Origin: Allorhizobium undicola ORS 992 = ATCC 700741
GTDB taxonomy: Bacteria > Pseudomonadota > Alphaproteobacteria > Rhizobiales > Rhizobiaceae
Length of the DNA stretch: 64,000 bases
Assembly (NCBI RefSeq): GCF_000621665.1
Contig: NZ_JHXQ01000006.1
Coordinates: 124,001-188,000, forward strand
Reading direction: 5' to 3'
The position numbers were made by a program, and so were the translations under genes. The notes beneath the pieces were generated by a model. That model was not told the DNA's origin. It searched no databases and saw only the letters and a program-made list of their open reading frames with translations. Positions 30,716-39,397 of this stretch are shown here, one piece after another; the stretch's first letter is position 1, and each line of letters opens with the position of its first letter.

Positions 30716-31690
30716 ATGCGTTTCAAAGGCCTCGATCTAAACCTTCTCGTCGCGCTCGACGCCCTGATGACTGAGCGTAATCTCACGGCAGCGGCACGCA
30801 GCATCAATCTCAGTCAGTCGGCCATGAGTGCGGCGGTCGGGCGCTTGCGCACCTACTTTCGAGATGATCTCTTTACGATGGCTGGTCGTGAATTTATCCC
30901 TACGCCGCGTGCGGAAAGGCTTGCCCCAGCTGTCCGCGAGACTCTGATGCACGTTCAGCTCTCGATCATTTCCTCGAAGCCGTTTGATCCGGTCCAATCA
31001 GATCGTCGCTTCAGGATCATCCTTTCTGACTACGTGACGCTCGTGTTTTTTGAAAGGATCGTGGAGCGTGCAGCGCGTGAAGCTCCCGGCGTCAGCTTCG
31101 AATTCAGGCCACCCAGCGACGACAACGAGGACCTACTCCGGCGCGGTGAAGTCGATCTTCTCATTCTCCCGGAGATCTTCATGTCGGACGCACATCCTCG
31201 AACGAAATTGTTTGAGGATGTGCATGTGTGTGTCGGCTGTCGCTCAAACAAGCGGCTGTTACGGCCACTGACATTCGAGAGATACATGTCGATGGGGCAT
31301 GTTGTGGTTCAGTTTGGCGATACACTGAGGCTGGGTCTTGAGGAACCGTATCTAGTGGGACTTGCTCGAAAGAGGCGGATTGATGTCGTCGTACACGGGT
31401 ACAGTATGATTCCGCCCATGCTGTTGGACACGGAGCGGATAGGGACCATGCCCCTACGCCTGGCGCAGCATTTGACAAAGACAATACCGCTGCACATCAC
31501 CGAGCTACCGCTGCCACAAAGCCTGCCGTTCACCGAGGCCATTCAATGGCCTGCAGTTAACAATAATGATGCGGGCAGCCTTTGGCTGCGGGAAATGCTA
31601 GTTCAGGAAGCGTCCCGTATAGGTTCGCAGCTTGTCACGTACGACACCCTTATCGACCGGACCAGTCCGAAAATGTCGCTCGTCGAATGA
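30716..31690 (+). CDS. nodD: NodD, LysR-type nod gene activator
   Basis: A 324-residue LysR regulator with the diagnostic NodD N-terminus [20 protein letters not shown]. Its helix-turn-helix is [20 protein letters not shown], and [17 protein letters not shown] follows. NodD binds nod boxes and activates them with plant flavonoids through its C-terminal domain. It lies about 11.6 kb from the nodA nod box and is not divergent from it, unlike many rhizobia. No nod box is seen in front of it. The 390 bp downstream (31691-32081) hold nothing clear. Confidence 0.96.
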   Translation: MRFKGLDLNLLVALDALMTERNLTAAARSINLSQSAMSAAVGRLRTYFRDDLFTMAGREFIPTPRAERLAPAVRETLMHVQLSIISSKPFDPVQSDRRFRIILSDYVTLVFFERIVERAAREAPGVSFEFRPPSDDNEDLLRRGEVDLLILPEIFMSDAHPRTKLFEDVHVCVGCRSNKRLLRPLTFERYMSMGHVVVQFGDTLRLGLEEPYLVGLARKRRIDVVVHGYSMIPPMLLDTERIGTMPLRLAQHLTKTIPLHITELPLPQSLPFTEAIQWPAVNNNDAGSLWLREMLVQEASRIGSQLVTYDTLIDRTSPKMSLVE

Positions 31691-32081
31691 TTGGAAACAC
31701 TCGTTTCCCTGCACATTGACGCGGACAAGTTCGATACCGCCAGTTCAAATTGGAAGTTGATCAGGCGAAGACTTCGAGAAAGTGGAACGACTGAAGATCA
31801 GAGATATTCGCCTCTTCGGTGCACTGAAGCAATTTAGAGCGCACACGGTGAAGATATTGGGAGCAGATTCAAGAGACAGAAGTACCGCATCTCATTTTTC
31901 CAGGATCGCTCCGAATGTAATAGTCTCTGCGAAGATTTTCATGCCCTCCGGGCGCGAACCCAACTGGTATGGTCCTTGCCTCTCACTCCGAGGCAAGCGC
32001 AGGCGGTACCGCCTGGTTGGAGTCTCGGCCAATAATCGACATCCAGACAACTGGATGCGCACTTTAAGGGGATGATGAAAG

Positions 32082-32627
32082 ATGACGTGCATTGTCGGTT
32101 TAGTCAACAACGGGTCAGTTCACATTGGCGGCGATAGTGCCGGTGCATCTGGCCAATCACTTACCGTCCGAGCAGATCGCAAGGTCTTCCGCAATCAAAA
32201 CTTTATCTTCGGTTTTACCACCTCTTTTAGAATGGGGCAGTTGTTGGCGCATTCCTTTAAGCCGCCAGAAAGGCATATCGAAACTGATGTCTACGTATTT
32301 ATGGTCACCGAGTTCGTGAACGCGCTCCGTCGATGCCTGCAAGATGGAGGCTTCGCACAGCGCCAAAACGAAGTCGAACGCGGTGGTACCTTCCTCGTCG
32401 GCTATGCCGGGCGACTGTTCAAGATCGACATGGACTATCAGGTCGGCGAACCTGCCTGTGGCTTCGACGCCTGTGGATGCGGCCAACAAGTAGCACTCGG
32501 CGCGCTGTTCGCATCGCCCCATTCTCCGCCTCACGAAAGGTTGACGATCGCTCTCAATGCAGCTGAGCGCTTTTCTACCGGCGTTCGCGCCCCGTTTCAC
32601 TTCGAAACACTGGAAGCATCCGAATGA
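32082..32627 (+). CDS. Proteasome-like Ntn-hydrolase
   Basis: A 181-residue protein. It opens MTCIVGLVNNGSVHIGGDSAG, which fits a proteasome/HslV-type Ntn-hydrolase: a Thr right after the initiator Met as candidate nucleophile, then a GGDSAG turn. VRADRKVF and FIFGFTTSFRMGQLL continue the fold, and ERLTIALNAAERFSTGVRAPFHFETL ends it. Proteins of this kind occur singly in bacteria and their substrates are unknown. It lies between nodD and nifQ with no ATPase partner (HslU type) in the window. Activity and symbiotic role are inference. Confidence 0.7.
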   Translation: MTCIVGLVNNGSVHIGGDSAGASGQSLTVRADRKVFRNQNFIFGFTTSFRMGQLLAHSFKPPERHIETDVYVFMVTEFVNALRRCLQDGGFAQRQNEVERGGTFLVGYAGRLFKIDMDYQVGEPACGFDACGCGQQVALGALFASPHSPPHERLTIALNAAERFSTGVRAPFHFETLEASE

Positions 32628-32648
32628 GGTGCGCCGAAACAAGACGTT

Positions 32649-32776
32649 AGAGCAATGCAGGTGAACCCGTGTTCACCGGAATTGCTCTAGAGTATTCGTT
32701 ATGATCAAGCCTCTGCCGCAGTTGAGATATTCGAAATCCCTTCAAGGCGAGGATGCGTTAGCATCTTCGCACCTTA
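32649..32776. repeat. Mosaic repeats D (partial) and A (partial)
   Basis: The D palindrome AGAGCAATGCAGGTGAACCC..GGAATTGCTCTAGAG is joined to the second half of A (CAGTTGAGATATTCGAAATCCC to GCATCTTCGCACCTTAGG). It takes up most of the nifQ upstream region, and no sigma-54 promoter is visible there. Confidence 0.75.
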
Positions 32777-32815
32777 GGATAAATCGCCATCACTGAGAAT
32801 GAAAGGACAAGCAGC

Positions 32816-33466
32816 ATGTCAGATCAACGTCAGGTGCGCATTTTTTCGCGAAAGGGAATGATCCGGGGCACGCAAATATGCTATCAGCCCAGTGAGCGAA
32901 GACACTCACAATCGTCCAGCACCAGTGGATGGCCGCGAAGGGACTTCGAGTGGGATTTCGATGAACATGTGCTTGCCTGCGTTCTTTGGCGTGCGCTCGA
33001 AGAAGTGGAGGCCGGCGAGGCAACGGCGACCGAGGCAACAGGCCTTTCGCGCGCCGAGTTGCTGGATATTCTCTCTTGTATTTTACCCACAAGCTTCATT
33101 CATGGCTTCTGCATGGAAGAATGGAACGACGCCGAGCAAGGCATGGAAGAACAACTTCTGCGGCGTCTGCTACTGAAAGATGCTCGCCCCGCCGACCCCA
33201 AGAGCGCCCGCTTCGCCAAGATCATTGCCCGCCGCGCCTTGCGCGATGGCCATCTCTGGCAGGAACTCGGCCTCGTCGATCGGTCTGAACTCAGTCGCCT
33301 GCTTGCCACGCATTTCCCGAGGCTGGCGGCAGGAAATACAAATAACATGAAATGGAAGAAATATCTATACCACAAGCTTTGCGAGGCTGAAGGCTTTTCA
33401 CTCTGTGTCGCGCCGAGTTGCCAGGAATGCAACGAATTCAAGAGTTGCTTCGGCTCAGAGGAATAA
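32816..33466 (+). CDS. nifQ: NifQ, molybdenum donor for FeMo cofactor
   Basis: A 216-residue NifQ. It carries an iron-molybdenum-sulfur cluster and delivers Mo to NifEN/NifH. The conserved C-terminal motif reads C-VAPS-C-QE-C-NEFKS-C (CX4CX2CX5C), preceded by MKWKKYLYHKLCEAEGF. The N-terminal 40 residues are variable. The TAA stop is directly followed by a mosaic repeat edge (TAGAGCATTTCC). It is a monocistronic unit on the plus strand. Confidence 0.92.
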   Translation: MSDQRQVRIFSRKGMIRGTQICYQPSERRHSQSSSTSGWPRRDFEWDFDEHVLACVLWRALEEVEAGEATATEATGLSRAELLDILSCILPTSFIHGFCMEEWNDAEQGMEEQLLRRLLLKDARPADPKSARFAKIIARRALRDGHLWQELGLVDRSELSRLLATHFPRLAAGNTNNMKWKKYLYHKLCEAEGFSLCVAPSCQECNEFKSCFGSEE

Positions 33467-33467
33467 T

Positions 33468-33851
33468 AGAGCATTTCCAGGCGCAAAACCGAATACAACT
33501 TTGCTAGAAATTCTCTATCTCTAGAGCGCGCCGGTGAACAAATATTCACCGGACGCGCCCCAAGCTTTTACATTATCGCATTTTCAGACGGAAAACCGTC
33601 ACTACACTTTTTTCGGGACAACGCTCTTATACCAATGGTCATTGAAAATGATCCTTGGCATTCATTTAGGAATACATCAAGAAAATAACACAGTTGATGT
33701 GTTATAAGTTTCTTCAAGTCAAAGGTTATTTACTGCATATTTACTTAAATCAGAATCGACTTAAGATAAAAATTATCCAGCACACTTAAAGTGCTACAGC
33801 GCCGTGCGTTTGATAAAACGCACGGCGCTGTAGCATCTTCGAGCCTTGGTA
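33468..33851. repeat. Mosaic repeats D, A fragments and E
   Basis: Two D-type palindromes, an A fragment (TACCAATGGTCATTGAAAATGA), a complete module E (CTTAAATCAGAATCGACTTAAG and the CGCCGTGCGTTT palindrome), and the A end GCATCTTCGAGCCTTGGTAT. E is inserted inside A: the A start and A end flank it. Confidence 0.8.
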
Positions 33852-33854
33852 TAA

Positions 33855-35309
33855 TTAAGCCTTCGACCGCAATTGAAGCCGCACCCAATTTTCGCGGCGT
33901 CGCTGTACGGAGTTAGGAATGTTCATCGCCTCCCGATACTTTGTCACGGTGCGGCGCGCAATGCTGATGTCGGTTTCCTTCAGTCGAGTGACGATTTCAT
34001 CGTCTGAAAGCACTGAACCTTCTGTTTCTGCGCTGATAATAGCCTTGAGGCGATGGCGGACAGCTTCAGCGGAATGCGTTTCGCCGCCTTGAGTGGAGGC
34101 AATTCCGACTGTGAAAAAATACTTCAGTTCAAAAACTCCGCGAGGAGTGAGCATGTACTTGTTCGATGTTACTCGACTGACGGTCGACTCGTGCATGTCA
34201 ATCGCTTCCGCGACGGTCTTAAGGTTGAGCGGGCGAAGATGGGCGATGCCATGCTCAAGAAACACATCCTGCTGGCGGACGATTTCAGTCGCTACCTTGA
34301 GTATCGTTTTAGCTCGCTGATCGAGGCTGCGAACCAGCCAGCTTGCGTTCTGGAGGCACGCGTTAAGGAATGCCTGATCTTCTGAATTGTCTGCCGTCAG
34401 GCGAGAGACTTCGGCAAAATAGGTCTGGTTGATCAAGACTTTGGGAAGCGTATCCGGATTGAGCTCGATTTGCCATCCCCCTCCAGGCGAAGGCAGAACC
34501 CACACATCGGGTATGATATAGTTCGGGCCTCCGGATTGGTATCGGTTTCCGGGCTTGGGATCAAGTGTGCGGACTTCATGCAACATGTCGAGCAGGTCTT
34601 CTTCGTCCACTCCGCAATGGCGCATCAAAGCCTGAAAGTCGCGCTGCGCCAGCATATCAAGATTGGCGACCAAGGCTGCCATTGCCGGGTCAAACCGGTC
34701 CCGCTGACGCAACTGTATCTCCAGGCATTCGCTGAGGGTTCGAGCGAAAATGCCTGGTGGATCAAAAAGCTGCAAGGTTTTAAGAACTCGCCCTACATCA
34801 GCCTCTTGGGCATTCAGTCTACCGGCCATTTCCAAGATGTCTACATGAATATAGCCGGTATCTTCCAGATGATCTGCAAACTCGCCAGCGATTAGCCGCT
34901 CCTGTGGAGTGAAGGCAGTAAGGGCGATCTGACGAGCGACATGATCGTGCAATGTTTCCGTTGAGGCAGCAAACTCTTCGAAGCCGGGTCTTTCGCTTGC
35001 GGCGGCGCTGTCTGTGTCGCGGATCGACTTCCATTGCCCGAGAAGCTCCGAGGCCTCGCCCCTCGGCCCATTTGCGCCGGGTTCTCGCGCGCAGATATTT
35101 GGATTTCCCCCCGGAACCGACGATAGATCGCTATTGGTTACATTATCGTCCGACGCCAGTTCCAGGAATGGATTCTTCTCTATTTCCTGGTCGATGAACT
35201 GATGTAGTTCGGCGTGCGCCAGTTGCAGCAGGCGGATCGACGCGATGAGTGCGGGCGTCATCACGAACGATTGCTGCTGACGCTGAAGAATGCCTACAAA
35301 GGACTCCAT
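33855..35309 (-). CDS. rpoN: RpoN, sigma-54 factor (second-copy type)
   Basis: A 484-residue sigma-54. The N-terminal activator-interaction region is glutamine-rich, ILQRQQQSFVMTPALIASIRLLQL. The helix-turn-helix region holds ESTVSRVTSNKYM. The RpoN box reads ARRTVTKYRE near the C-terminus. The start MESFVGILQ follows GACAGGAG. It is preceded by prxS on the same strand, the arrangement of the symbiotic prxS-rpoN2 operon of Rhizobium etli, so it is likely the nodule-specific copy serving NifA. Confidence 0.95.
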   Translation of the reverse strand: MESFVGILQRQQQSFVMTPALIASIRLLQLAHAELHQFIDQEIEKNPFLELASDDNVTNSDLSSVPGGNPNICAREPGANGPRGEASELLGQWKSIRDTDSAAASERPGFEEFAASTETLHDHVARQIALTAFTPQERLIAGEFADHLEDTGYIHVDILEMAGRLNAQEADVGRVLKTLQLFDPPGIFARTLSECLEIQLRQRDRFDPAMAALVANLDMLAQRDFQALMRHCGVDEEDLLDMLHEVRTLDPKPGNRYQSGGPNYIIPDVWVLPSPGGGWQIELNPDTLPKVLINQTYFAEVSRLTADNSEDQAFLNACLQNASWLVRSLDQRAKTILKVATEIVRQQDVFLEHGIAHLRPLNLKTVAEAIDMHESTVSRVTSNKYMLTPRGVFELKYFFTVGIASTQGGETHSAEAVRHRLKAIISAETEGSVLSDDEIVTRLKETDISIARRTVTKYREAMNIPNSVQRRRENWVRLQLRSKA

Positions 35310-35379
35310 GAAGAAACTCCTGTCGCGCGACATATTGAGACATGCAGAGTGGCAATTTTGAAACGATAGTCCCTCCAGA

Positions 35380-35919
35380 TCATGCGACGGCCTGGCCCTT
35401 CAGTCTTTCAAGGACGTTTTGCGGTGACGTGATGCCATAAGGGTCGATTTCGCAGTTGTCGGAAAAGCCTTCTTCCTCGAACCACTGTTCCACCACGCCA
35501 TCATTGATTATCGCAGCGTAGCGCCACGAGCGCATGCCAAACCCAAAATTATCCTTGGCGACCAGCATGCCCATTTTGCGTGTGAATTCGCCCGAGCCGT
35601 CGGGAATGAGTTTAACCTTTGTTAGCCCGTGGGCCCTGCTCCAGGCGTTCATGACAAATGCATCATTGACCGAAAGACAATAGATTTCGTCGATGTGCTC
35701 TTTAAGGAACTCGGTATAAAGGTCCTCGAAATCGGGCAGTTGATAGGTGGAGCAGGTTGGGGTGAAAGCACCCGGCAGCGAAAATAAAATAACCCGCTTT
35801 CCGCTGAAATAGTCGCTCGATGTCTTATTTTCCCACCGATGTGGATTGGGGCCCGCGATAGAGCTATCGCGAACACGCGTGCGAAAGGTAACAAATGGAA
35901 CCTTTTTTCCAATGGTCAT
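35380..35919 (-). CDS. prxS: PrxS-type peroxiredoxin
   Basis: A 179-residue Prx5/AhpE-like peroxiredoxin with peroxidatic cysteine in SLPGAFTPTCSTYQLP. It detoxifies peroxides in the bacteroid. The start MTIGKKVPFVTF follows AAGGGAGC; upstream in-frame codons lie before the sigma-54 promoter. It stands 70 bp before rpoN and likely forms an operon with it, as prxS-rpoN2 does in R. etli. Confidence 0.88.
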   Translation of the reverse strand: MTIGKKVPFVTFRTRVRDSSIAGPNPHRWENKTSSDYFSGKRVILFSLPGAFTPTCSTYQLPDFEDLYTEFLKEHIDEIYCLSVNDAFVMNAWSRAHGLTKVKLIPDGSGEFTRKMGMLVAKDNFGFGMRSWRYAAIINDGVVEQWFEEEGFSDNCEIDPYGITSPQNVLERLKGQAVA

Positions 35920-35976
35920 CGATATTGCTCCCTTATGTAAAGCGTTGCTTCTCGACCTCGTCCGACAGGCCGGTGC

Positions 35977-35992
35977 AGCAAGCCCCGTGCCA
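35977..35992 (-). promoter_or_regulatory. Sigma-54 promoter of prxS-rpoN
   Basis: The minus strand reads TGGCACG-GGGC-TTGCT, a perfect -24/-12 match, 58 bp before the prxS start codon. I see no TGT-N10-ACA in the 140 bp upstream. Confidence 0.85.
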
Positions 35993-36135
35993 TGTCGGTG
36001 AAATCCACCAGTGGAGTCTTGATTGGAGCACGAAACCGTGCGCTCGTATGCCTGAGCAGATCCAGATCCCCCGAAGGCTCGAACCCAGATCACGATAGGG
36101 GACGATAACGTCGGTGCCCCCTATCATCTACGGCA

Positions 36136-36348
36136 TCAGTCCTCGATAAAAATTCTTTTGGCCTCGACGGTAATCGGCAAACGCGTATCGCGCGGCAGGT
36201 CAGGCAAGGCGATACGCCAGCCGTTCTTGAGCGTTACAGCGCCACCCCAAAGATCTTTATTCTCGATCTTGATGATTGGCTCTTCGAGATCCTTCTTGGG
36301 AACATAGGCCGACAACCCGGCGCCGGTTCTGCGGATCATTACTTTCAT
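36136..36348 (-). CDS. nifT: NifT/FixU, internal start within the nifZ-nifT frame
   Basis: The 70-residue NifT/FixU begins at ATG 36348, preceded by GAAGGGATAGCGCA, a plausible ribosome site. Family members are separate 65-75-residue proteins of poorly known function in nif clusters. Listed separately because independent initiation is as likely as the fusion product. Confidence 0.7.
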   Translation of the reverse strand: MKVMIRRTGAGLSAYVPKKDLEEPIIKIENKDLWGGAVTLKNGWRIALPDLPRDTRLPITVEAKRIFIED

Positions 36349-36645
36349 TGCGCTATCCCTTCGTTGAGGACAGTGGCCTTCCTGGACACTCCTCAGTTCA
36401 CGCGCGCGCATGCCGACCACGGCACCACGATCGATCCATTCGACGGCATAGATGTAAAATTGCTGGAGAAACGTACCTACGTCGCGCACGTAACCCTCCT
36501 CGCCTTTCCTCACCAAATTCGCGCCAATAGGTGTACCGGGATAGGTGCCGTCGTTTTTTATGTGGCGCATAGCTCGGACCCGCTCACCCGGCATGAACCG
36601 TGGGGGCTTGCGGATCTCCACTTCCTGGTCGCGTAAAAAGCTCAT
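36136..36645 (-). CDS. nifZ: NifZ-NifT (FixU) in one open reading frame
   Basis: A 169-residue frame. Residues 1-90 are NifZ (RFMPGERVRAMRHIKNDGTYPG, KGEEGYVRDVGTFLQQFYIYAVEW), a chaperone for MoFe protein P-cluster maturation. Residues 100-169 are a full NifT/FixU: MKVMIRRTGAGLSAYVPKKD, then LEEPIIKIEN and WGGAVTLKNGWRIALP. No stop separates them. The joint reads CAA CGA AGG GAT AGC GCA ATG. A T-to-C change of an original TGA in CGA would explain the fusion, and AAGGGATAG still looks like a ribosome site for nifT. Whether a fused or two proteins are made is open. Confidence 0.85.
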   Translation of the reverse strand: MSFLRDQEVEIRKPPRFMPGERVRAMRHIKNDGTYPGTPIGANLVRKGEEGYVRDVGTFLQQFYIYAVEWIDRGAVVGMRARELRSVQEGHCPQRRDSAMKVMIRRTGAGLSAYVPKKDLEEPIIKIENKDLWGGAVTLKNGWRIALPDLPRDTRLPITVEAKRIFIED

Positions 36646-36657
36646 CCCATTCCTTCC

Positions 36658-36931
36658 CTTGGTATTCCCTTTTCGAATACCTCAAGCCCTTGACACAGTT
36701 GAGATATTCTAAATCCCTTCAAGGCGAGGATTCGTTAGCATCGTCGAGCCTTGGTATTAGAGCGCTTTTCGATCTGATTGAATCAGATCGGCACTCTAAC
36801 CTTTTCTTTTCGAAGCATAATCTTGTCGATCCTCGTTTCACTCCGGTGGATTATGCTCTAGAGTATTTCCAGAAAAAGTGGGTTCGGTTTTGCGTGTGGA
36901 CATGCGTCAAAACAATGAGGACACGTAGACA
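36658..36931. repeat. Mosaic repeats A, B and D (partial)
   Basis: Module A (GGTATTCCCTTTTCGAATAC to GAGCCTTGGTATT), module B (AGAGCGCTTTTCGATC to GGATTATGCTCTAGAG) and a D fragment. They separate nifZ from fdxN. Confidence 0.85.
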
Positions 36932-37007
36932 TTCGCCCTTGAACGTCGATAGAGAAGCCCAAGGCCGGTCCGGAAGGCACCCCACAGTGACGGCAAACCG
37001 AGCGCAG

Positions 37008-37202
37008 TCACACGGGAACGCAGGTCTTTGGTACCGGACATACGGATGCACATTGTTGCAATTCGTATTCTCCCTTGCATTCGGTACACTTTTCCGGATC
37101 GATTACATAGACCTCTCCCTTGAACTTGATCGCCCTGGAGGGACATTCGAATTCACAGGCACCGCACTGGGTGCATTGCGATGCGATGATCCTAAAGGCC
37201 AT
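37008..37202 (-). CDS. fdxN: FdxN, 2[4Fe-4S] bacterial-type ferredoxin
   Basis: A 64-residue ferredoxin needed for electron supply to nitrogenase in rhizobia. The first cluster motif is [12 protein letters not shown]. The second is [20 protein letters not shown], with the extended spacing usual in FdxN. The start MAFRIIASQ was taken because AGGAGTTGAAA precedes it. It belongs to the nifB-fdxN-nifZ series, but here 520 bp of repeats lie between nifB and fdxN. Confidence 0.93.
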   Translation of the reverse strand: MAFRIIASQCTQCGACEFECPSRAIKFKGEVYVIDPEKCTECKGEYELQQCASVCPVPKTCVPV

Positions 37203-37235
37203 TTTCAACTCCTGGCTTGTTGGATGACGGGGCTT

Positions 37236-37747
37236 GTACCAAGGGTCATGGAAAATGACCTTGCTATACTCTTTTCGAATACCCCAACCCCTGGCGCAGT
37301 TGTGATATTCGAAGCTCCTTCAAGGCGTGGATGCGCTAAGGGGTGTGGCCATTCGCCCTGGAGCGCCGGACTAAAAACTGGAATCGTCACGACGCTCTCC
37401 TTTCTTGTTTGCGCATTGGAATTTCCTGAAAACCGGTTCCCACTTTTCGGCCCGATGCTCTAACTCCTTGGATGATTCATTTCTTGACGCAAAACCGACT
37501 ACACTTTTGCTGAAAATGGTCTAGAGCACTTCCGGTGAACACGAGTTCACCTGCAATGCTCTAACTCCTTGTTTCGACGCATTTCCGGACGCAAAACCGA
37601 TTACACTTTTGCTGGAAATGCTCTAGAGCACTCCCGGTGAACACGAGTTCACCGGCAATGCTCTAACTCCTTGTTTCGACGCATTTCCGGACGCAAAACC
37701 GATTACACTTTTGCTGGAAATGCTCTATCATCTTCCAGCCTTGGTGC
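37236..37747. repeat. Mosaic repeat array with tandem D copies between nifB and fdxN
   Basis: Module A (degenerate), module F (GGAATTTCCTGAAAACCGG to GATGCTCTAA), part of D, then two near-identical D copies in direct tandem with a 102-bp period (starts at 37523 and 37625). They differ at only a few bases, so the duplication is recent. An A end (ATCTTCCAGCCTTGGT) follows inside the nifB 3' end and provides its stop codon. Confidence 0.85.
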
Positions 37748-39227
37748 AGACCGTGGCCGCCAACGGTGCGGCCCTAAATTTTGCGGCGTAAAGCGCACTT
37801 ATGGCCGTCTCGATGTAGTTAGAGCCATAATCGTCCACTACTCGGACTCCAGCTTCCGCGAGCTGGTCTTTGGGACAATCTCCGATTTTAGCGCACAAAA
37901 CGAGATCTACTCCCTCAAGCGCAATAATAGCGCTCTTAAGCGCGGACTCCTTGCCCCAGCCGCCGCGGCAATACTGCTCCACCTTGCGATGTCCAATAAA
38001 GTTGATTCCGCTCGCGGAGGCTTCATAAATCTGGAATTCTTTCGCATGGCCGAAGTGTTCGTTGATCCGGCCGCCGCCCTTCGTTGCAACGGCGACGAGA
38101 AGAGATCCGCCAGAACCTGCCGCCTTGACAACTCCGATCGCCTGGCTTTTTGCCTCCAAGCGATCGCCTTGCTCGCGCGCGACCACCTCCCGATAGCTTT
38201 CGCGCTTGCTGGCGTCGTAACTCACCTCATCGGGAATCTGATCGAGGGTAAATTCCTGGCCACGATCCTCTCCGAGCAGCCCCACCGCATCGGCACGGCA
38301 CTGCCGGCAGTGCCGCATCAACCTGATGCTCCGGTCGAGCCTATCTTGAAGAGCCTTTAGTTCGACCGCTCGCGGGCCGCGCTGCCCTGTCGAGCCGTAA
38401 TAGGTACCATGAGCCGGATCGGAAATCAGTGGCATCACGTTGTGCAGAAAGGCACCGCGCTCCTTTACCCATCTATTGACCTCAACTAGATGTTCGTCAT
38501 TGACGCCTGGGATCATTACCGAGTTGATCTTCGTGAGGATGCCCCGTGCCGTCAGCATCTCCAGACCTAGCATCTGCCGGTCATGCAGGATTTTGGCAGC
38601 CTCCAGCCCGACGAAGCGGCGGCGATCATAAAAAATCCAAGGGTATATCTTAGCGCCAACTTCCGGATCGACCATATTGATAGTGATCGTTACGTGATCA
38701 ACATTCAAATCGGCAAGCTCGCCGACATGGTCCGGCAGCGCTAGACCGTTGGTTGAAAGGCACAGCTTGATATCGGGTATTTCCCGGGCTACTAGTTCAA
38801 ATGTTGCTTTTGTTTTCTTCCAGTCATAACAGGCATCACCCGGTCCGGCGATGCCGAGCACGGAAAGCTGCGGGACTTGATTGGCGACCGCAATGACCTT
38901 TCGCAGCGCCTGGTCCGGCGTCAACTTTTCCGATACCACGCCGGGTCGACTTTCATTGGCGCAATCATATTTACGATTGCAGTAATTGCACTGAATATTG
39001 CAGGCTGGTGCGACCGCGACGTGCATGCGCGCGAAATAGTGGTGCGCTTCTTCTGAGTAACAGGGATGGTTTTTAATCTTCTCCCAGACAGCGCCGTCAA
39101 TGTCATTCAGCTTTGCGGTCGAACCGCAGGATGAGGAGACGCAAGCACCGGACTTCTCGCTCGCGAACCGTTGGGTCGTGGTTGTCGTGCTGGTCAGGTT
39201 CTCAAGCGAACTCATCGGTGCGGACAT
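37728..39227 (-). CDS. nifB: NifB, radical-SAM FeMo-cofactor core synthase
   Basis: A 499-residue protein: a radical SAM domain with APACNIQCNYCNRKYDC (CX3CX2C) near residue 80 and a NifX-like C-terminal domain (SLLVAVATKGGGRINEHFGHA). It makes NifB-co, the 8Fe-9S-C core. The start MSAPMSSLENL follows GGAG. The last residues (TKAGR) and the TGA stop coincide with the end of a mosaic repeat A, so the native C-terminus has probably been replaced by a few residues. It is uncoupled from nifA here, with no clear sigma-54 site seen upstream. Confidence 0.96.
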   Translation of the reverse strand: MSAPMSSLENLTSTTTTTQRFASEKSGACVSSSCGSTAKLNDIDGAVWEKIKNHPCYSEEAHHYFARMHVAVAPACNIQCNYCNRKYDCANESRPGVVSEKLTPDQALRKVIAVANQVPQLSVLGIAGPGDACYDWKKTKATFELVAREIPDIKLCLSTNGLALPDHVGELADLNVDHVTITINMVDPEVGAKIYPWIFYDRRRFVGLEAAKILHDRQMLGLEMLTARGILTKINSVMIPGVNDEHLVEVNRWVKERGAFLHNVMPLISDPAHGTYYGSTGQRGPRAVELKALQDRLDRSIRLMRHCRQCRADAVGLLGEDRGQEFTLDQIPDEVSYDASKRESYREVVAREQGDRLEAKSQAIGVVKAAGSGGSLLVAVATKGGGRINEHFGHAKEFQIYEASASGINFIGHRKVEQYCRGGWGKESALKSAIIALEGVDLVLCAKIGDCPKDQLAEAGVRVVDDYGSNYIETAISALYAAKFRAAPLAATVCTKAGR

Positions 39228-39292
39228 TGAAGGCTCCGTTGCTGCATAACGTCGCGGTGCAAGAAGCAAGCGCCATACCAATGGAAAGAGCT

Positions 39293-39397
39293 AAAACATG
39301 TCGCGCAAAAATGCGCAGCGGTTTTGCGATAACGACATGCAACAAAACAATGACTTAAAGCGTCAAGAACGAATCTGAAAGATCGCGACACGCTTTA
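39293..39397. repeat. Mosaic repeat C upstream of nifB
   Basis: Inverted module C, AAAACATGTCGCGCAAAAATG to GATCGCGACACGCTTTA, 65 bp before the nifB start codon. Confidence 0.85.

Noticed and set aside
31782..32075. 97-codon open frame between nodD and the Ntn-hydrolase gene
   Set aside because: Basic, low-complexity translation and no initiation signal; likely chance.
37523..37727. Tandem repeat considered as a CRISPR array
   Set aside because: The units are 102 bp and contiguous, with no unique spacers, and belong to the dispersed module D family.
39240..39280. Possible sigma-54 promoter of nifB (TGGCGCTTGCTTCTTGC, minus strand)
   Set aside because: The spacing between GG and GC is two bases too long, and RpoN promoters do not tolerate spacing changes.
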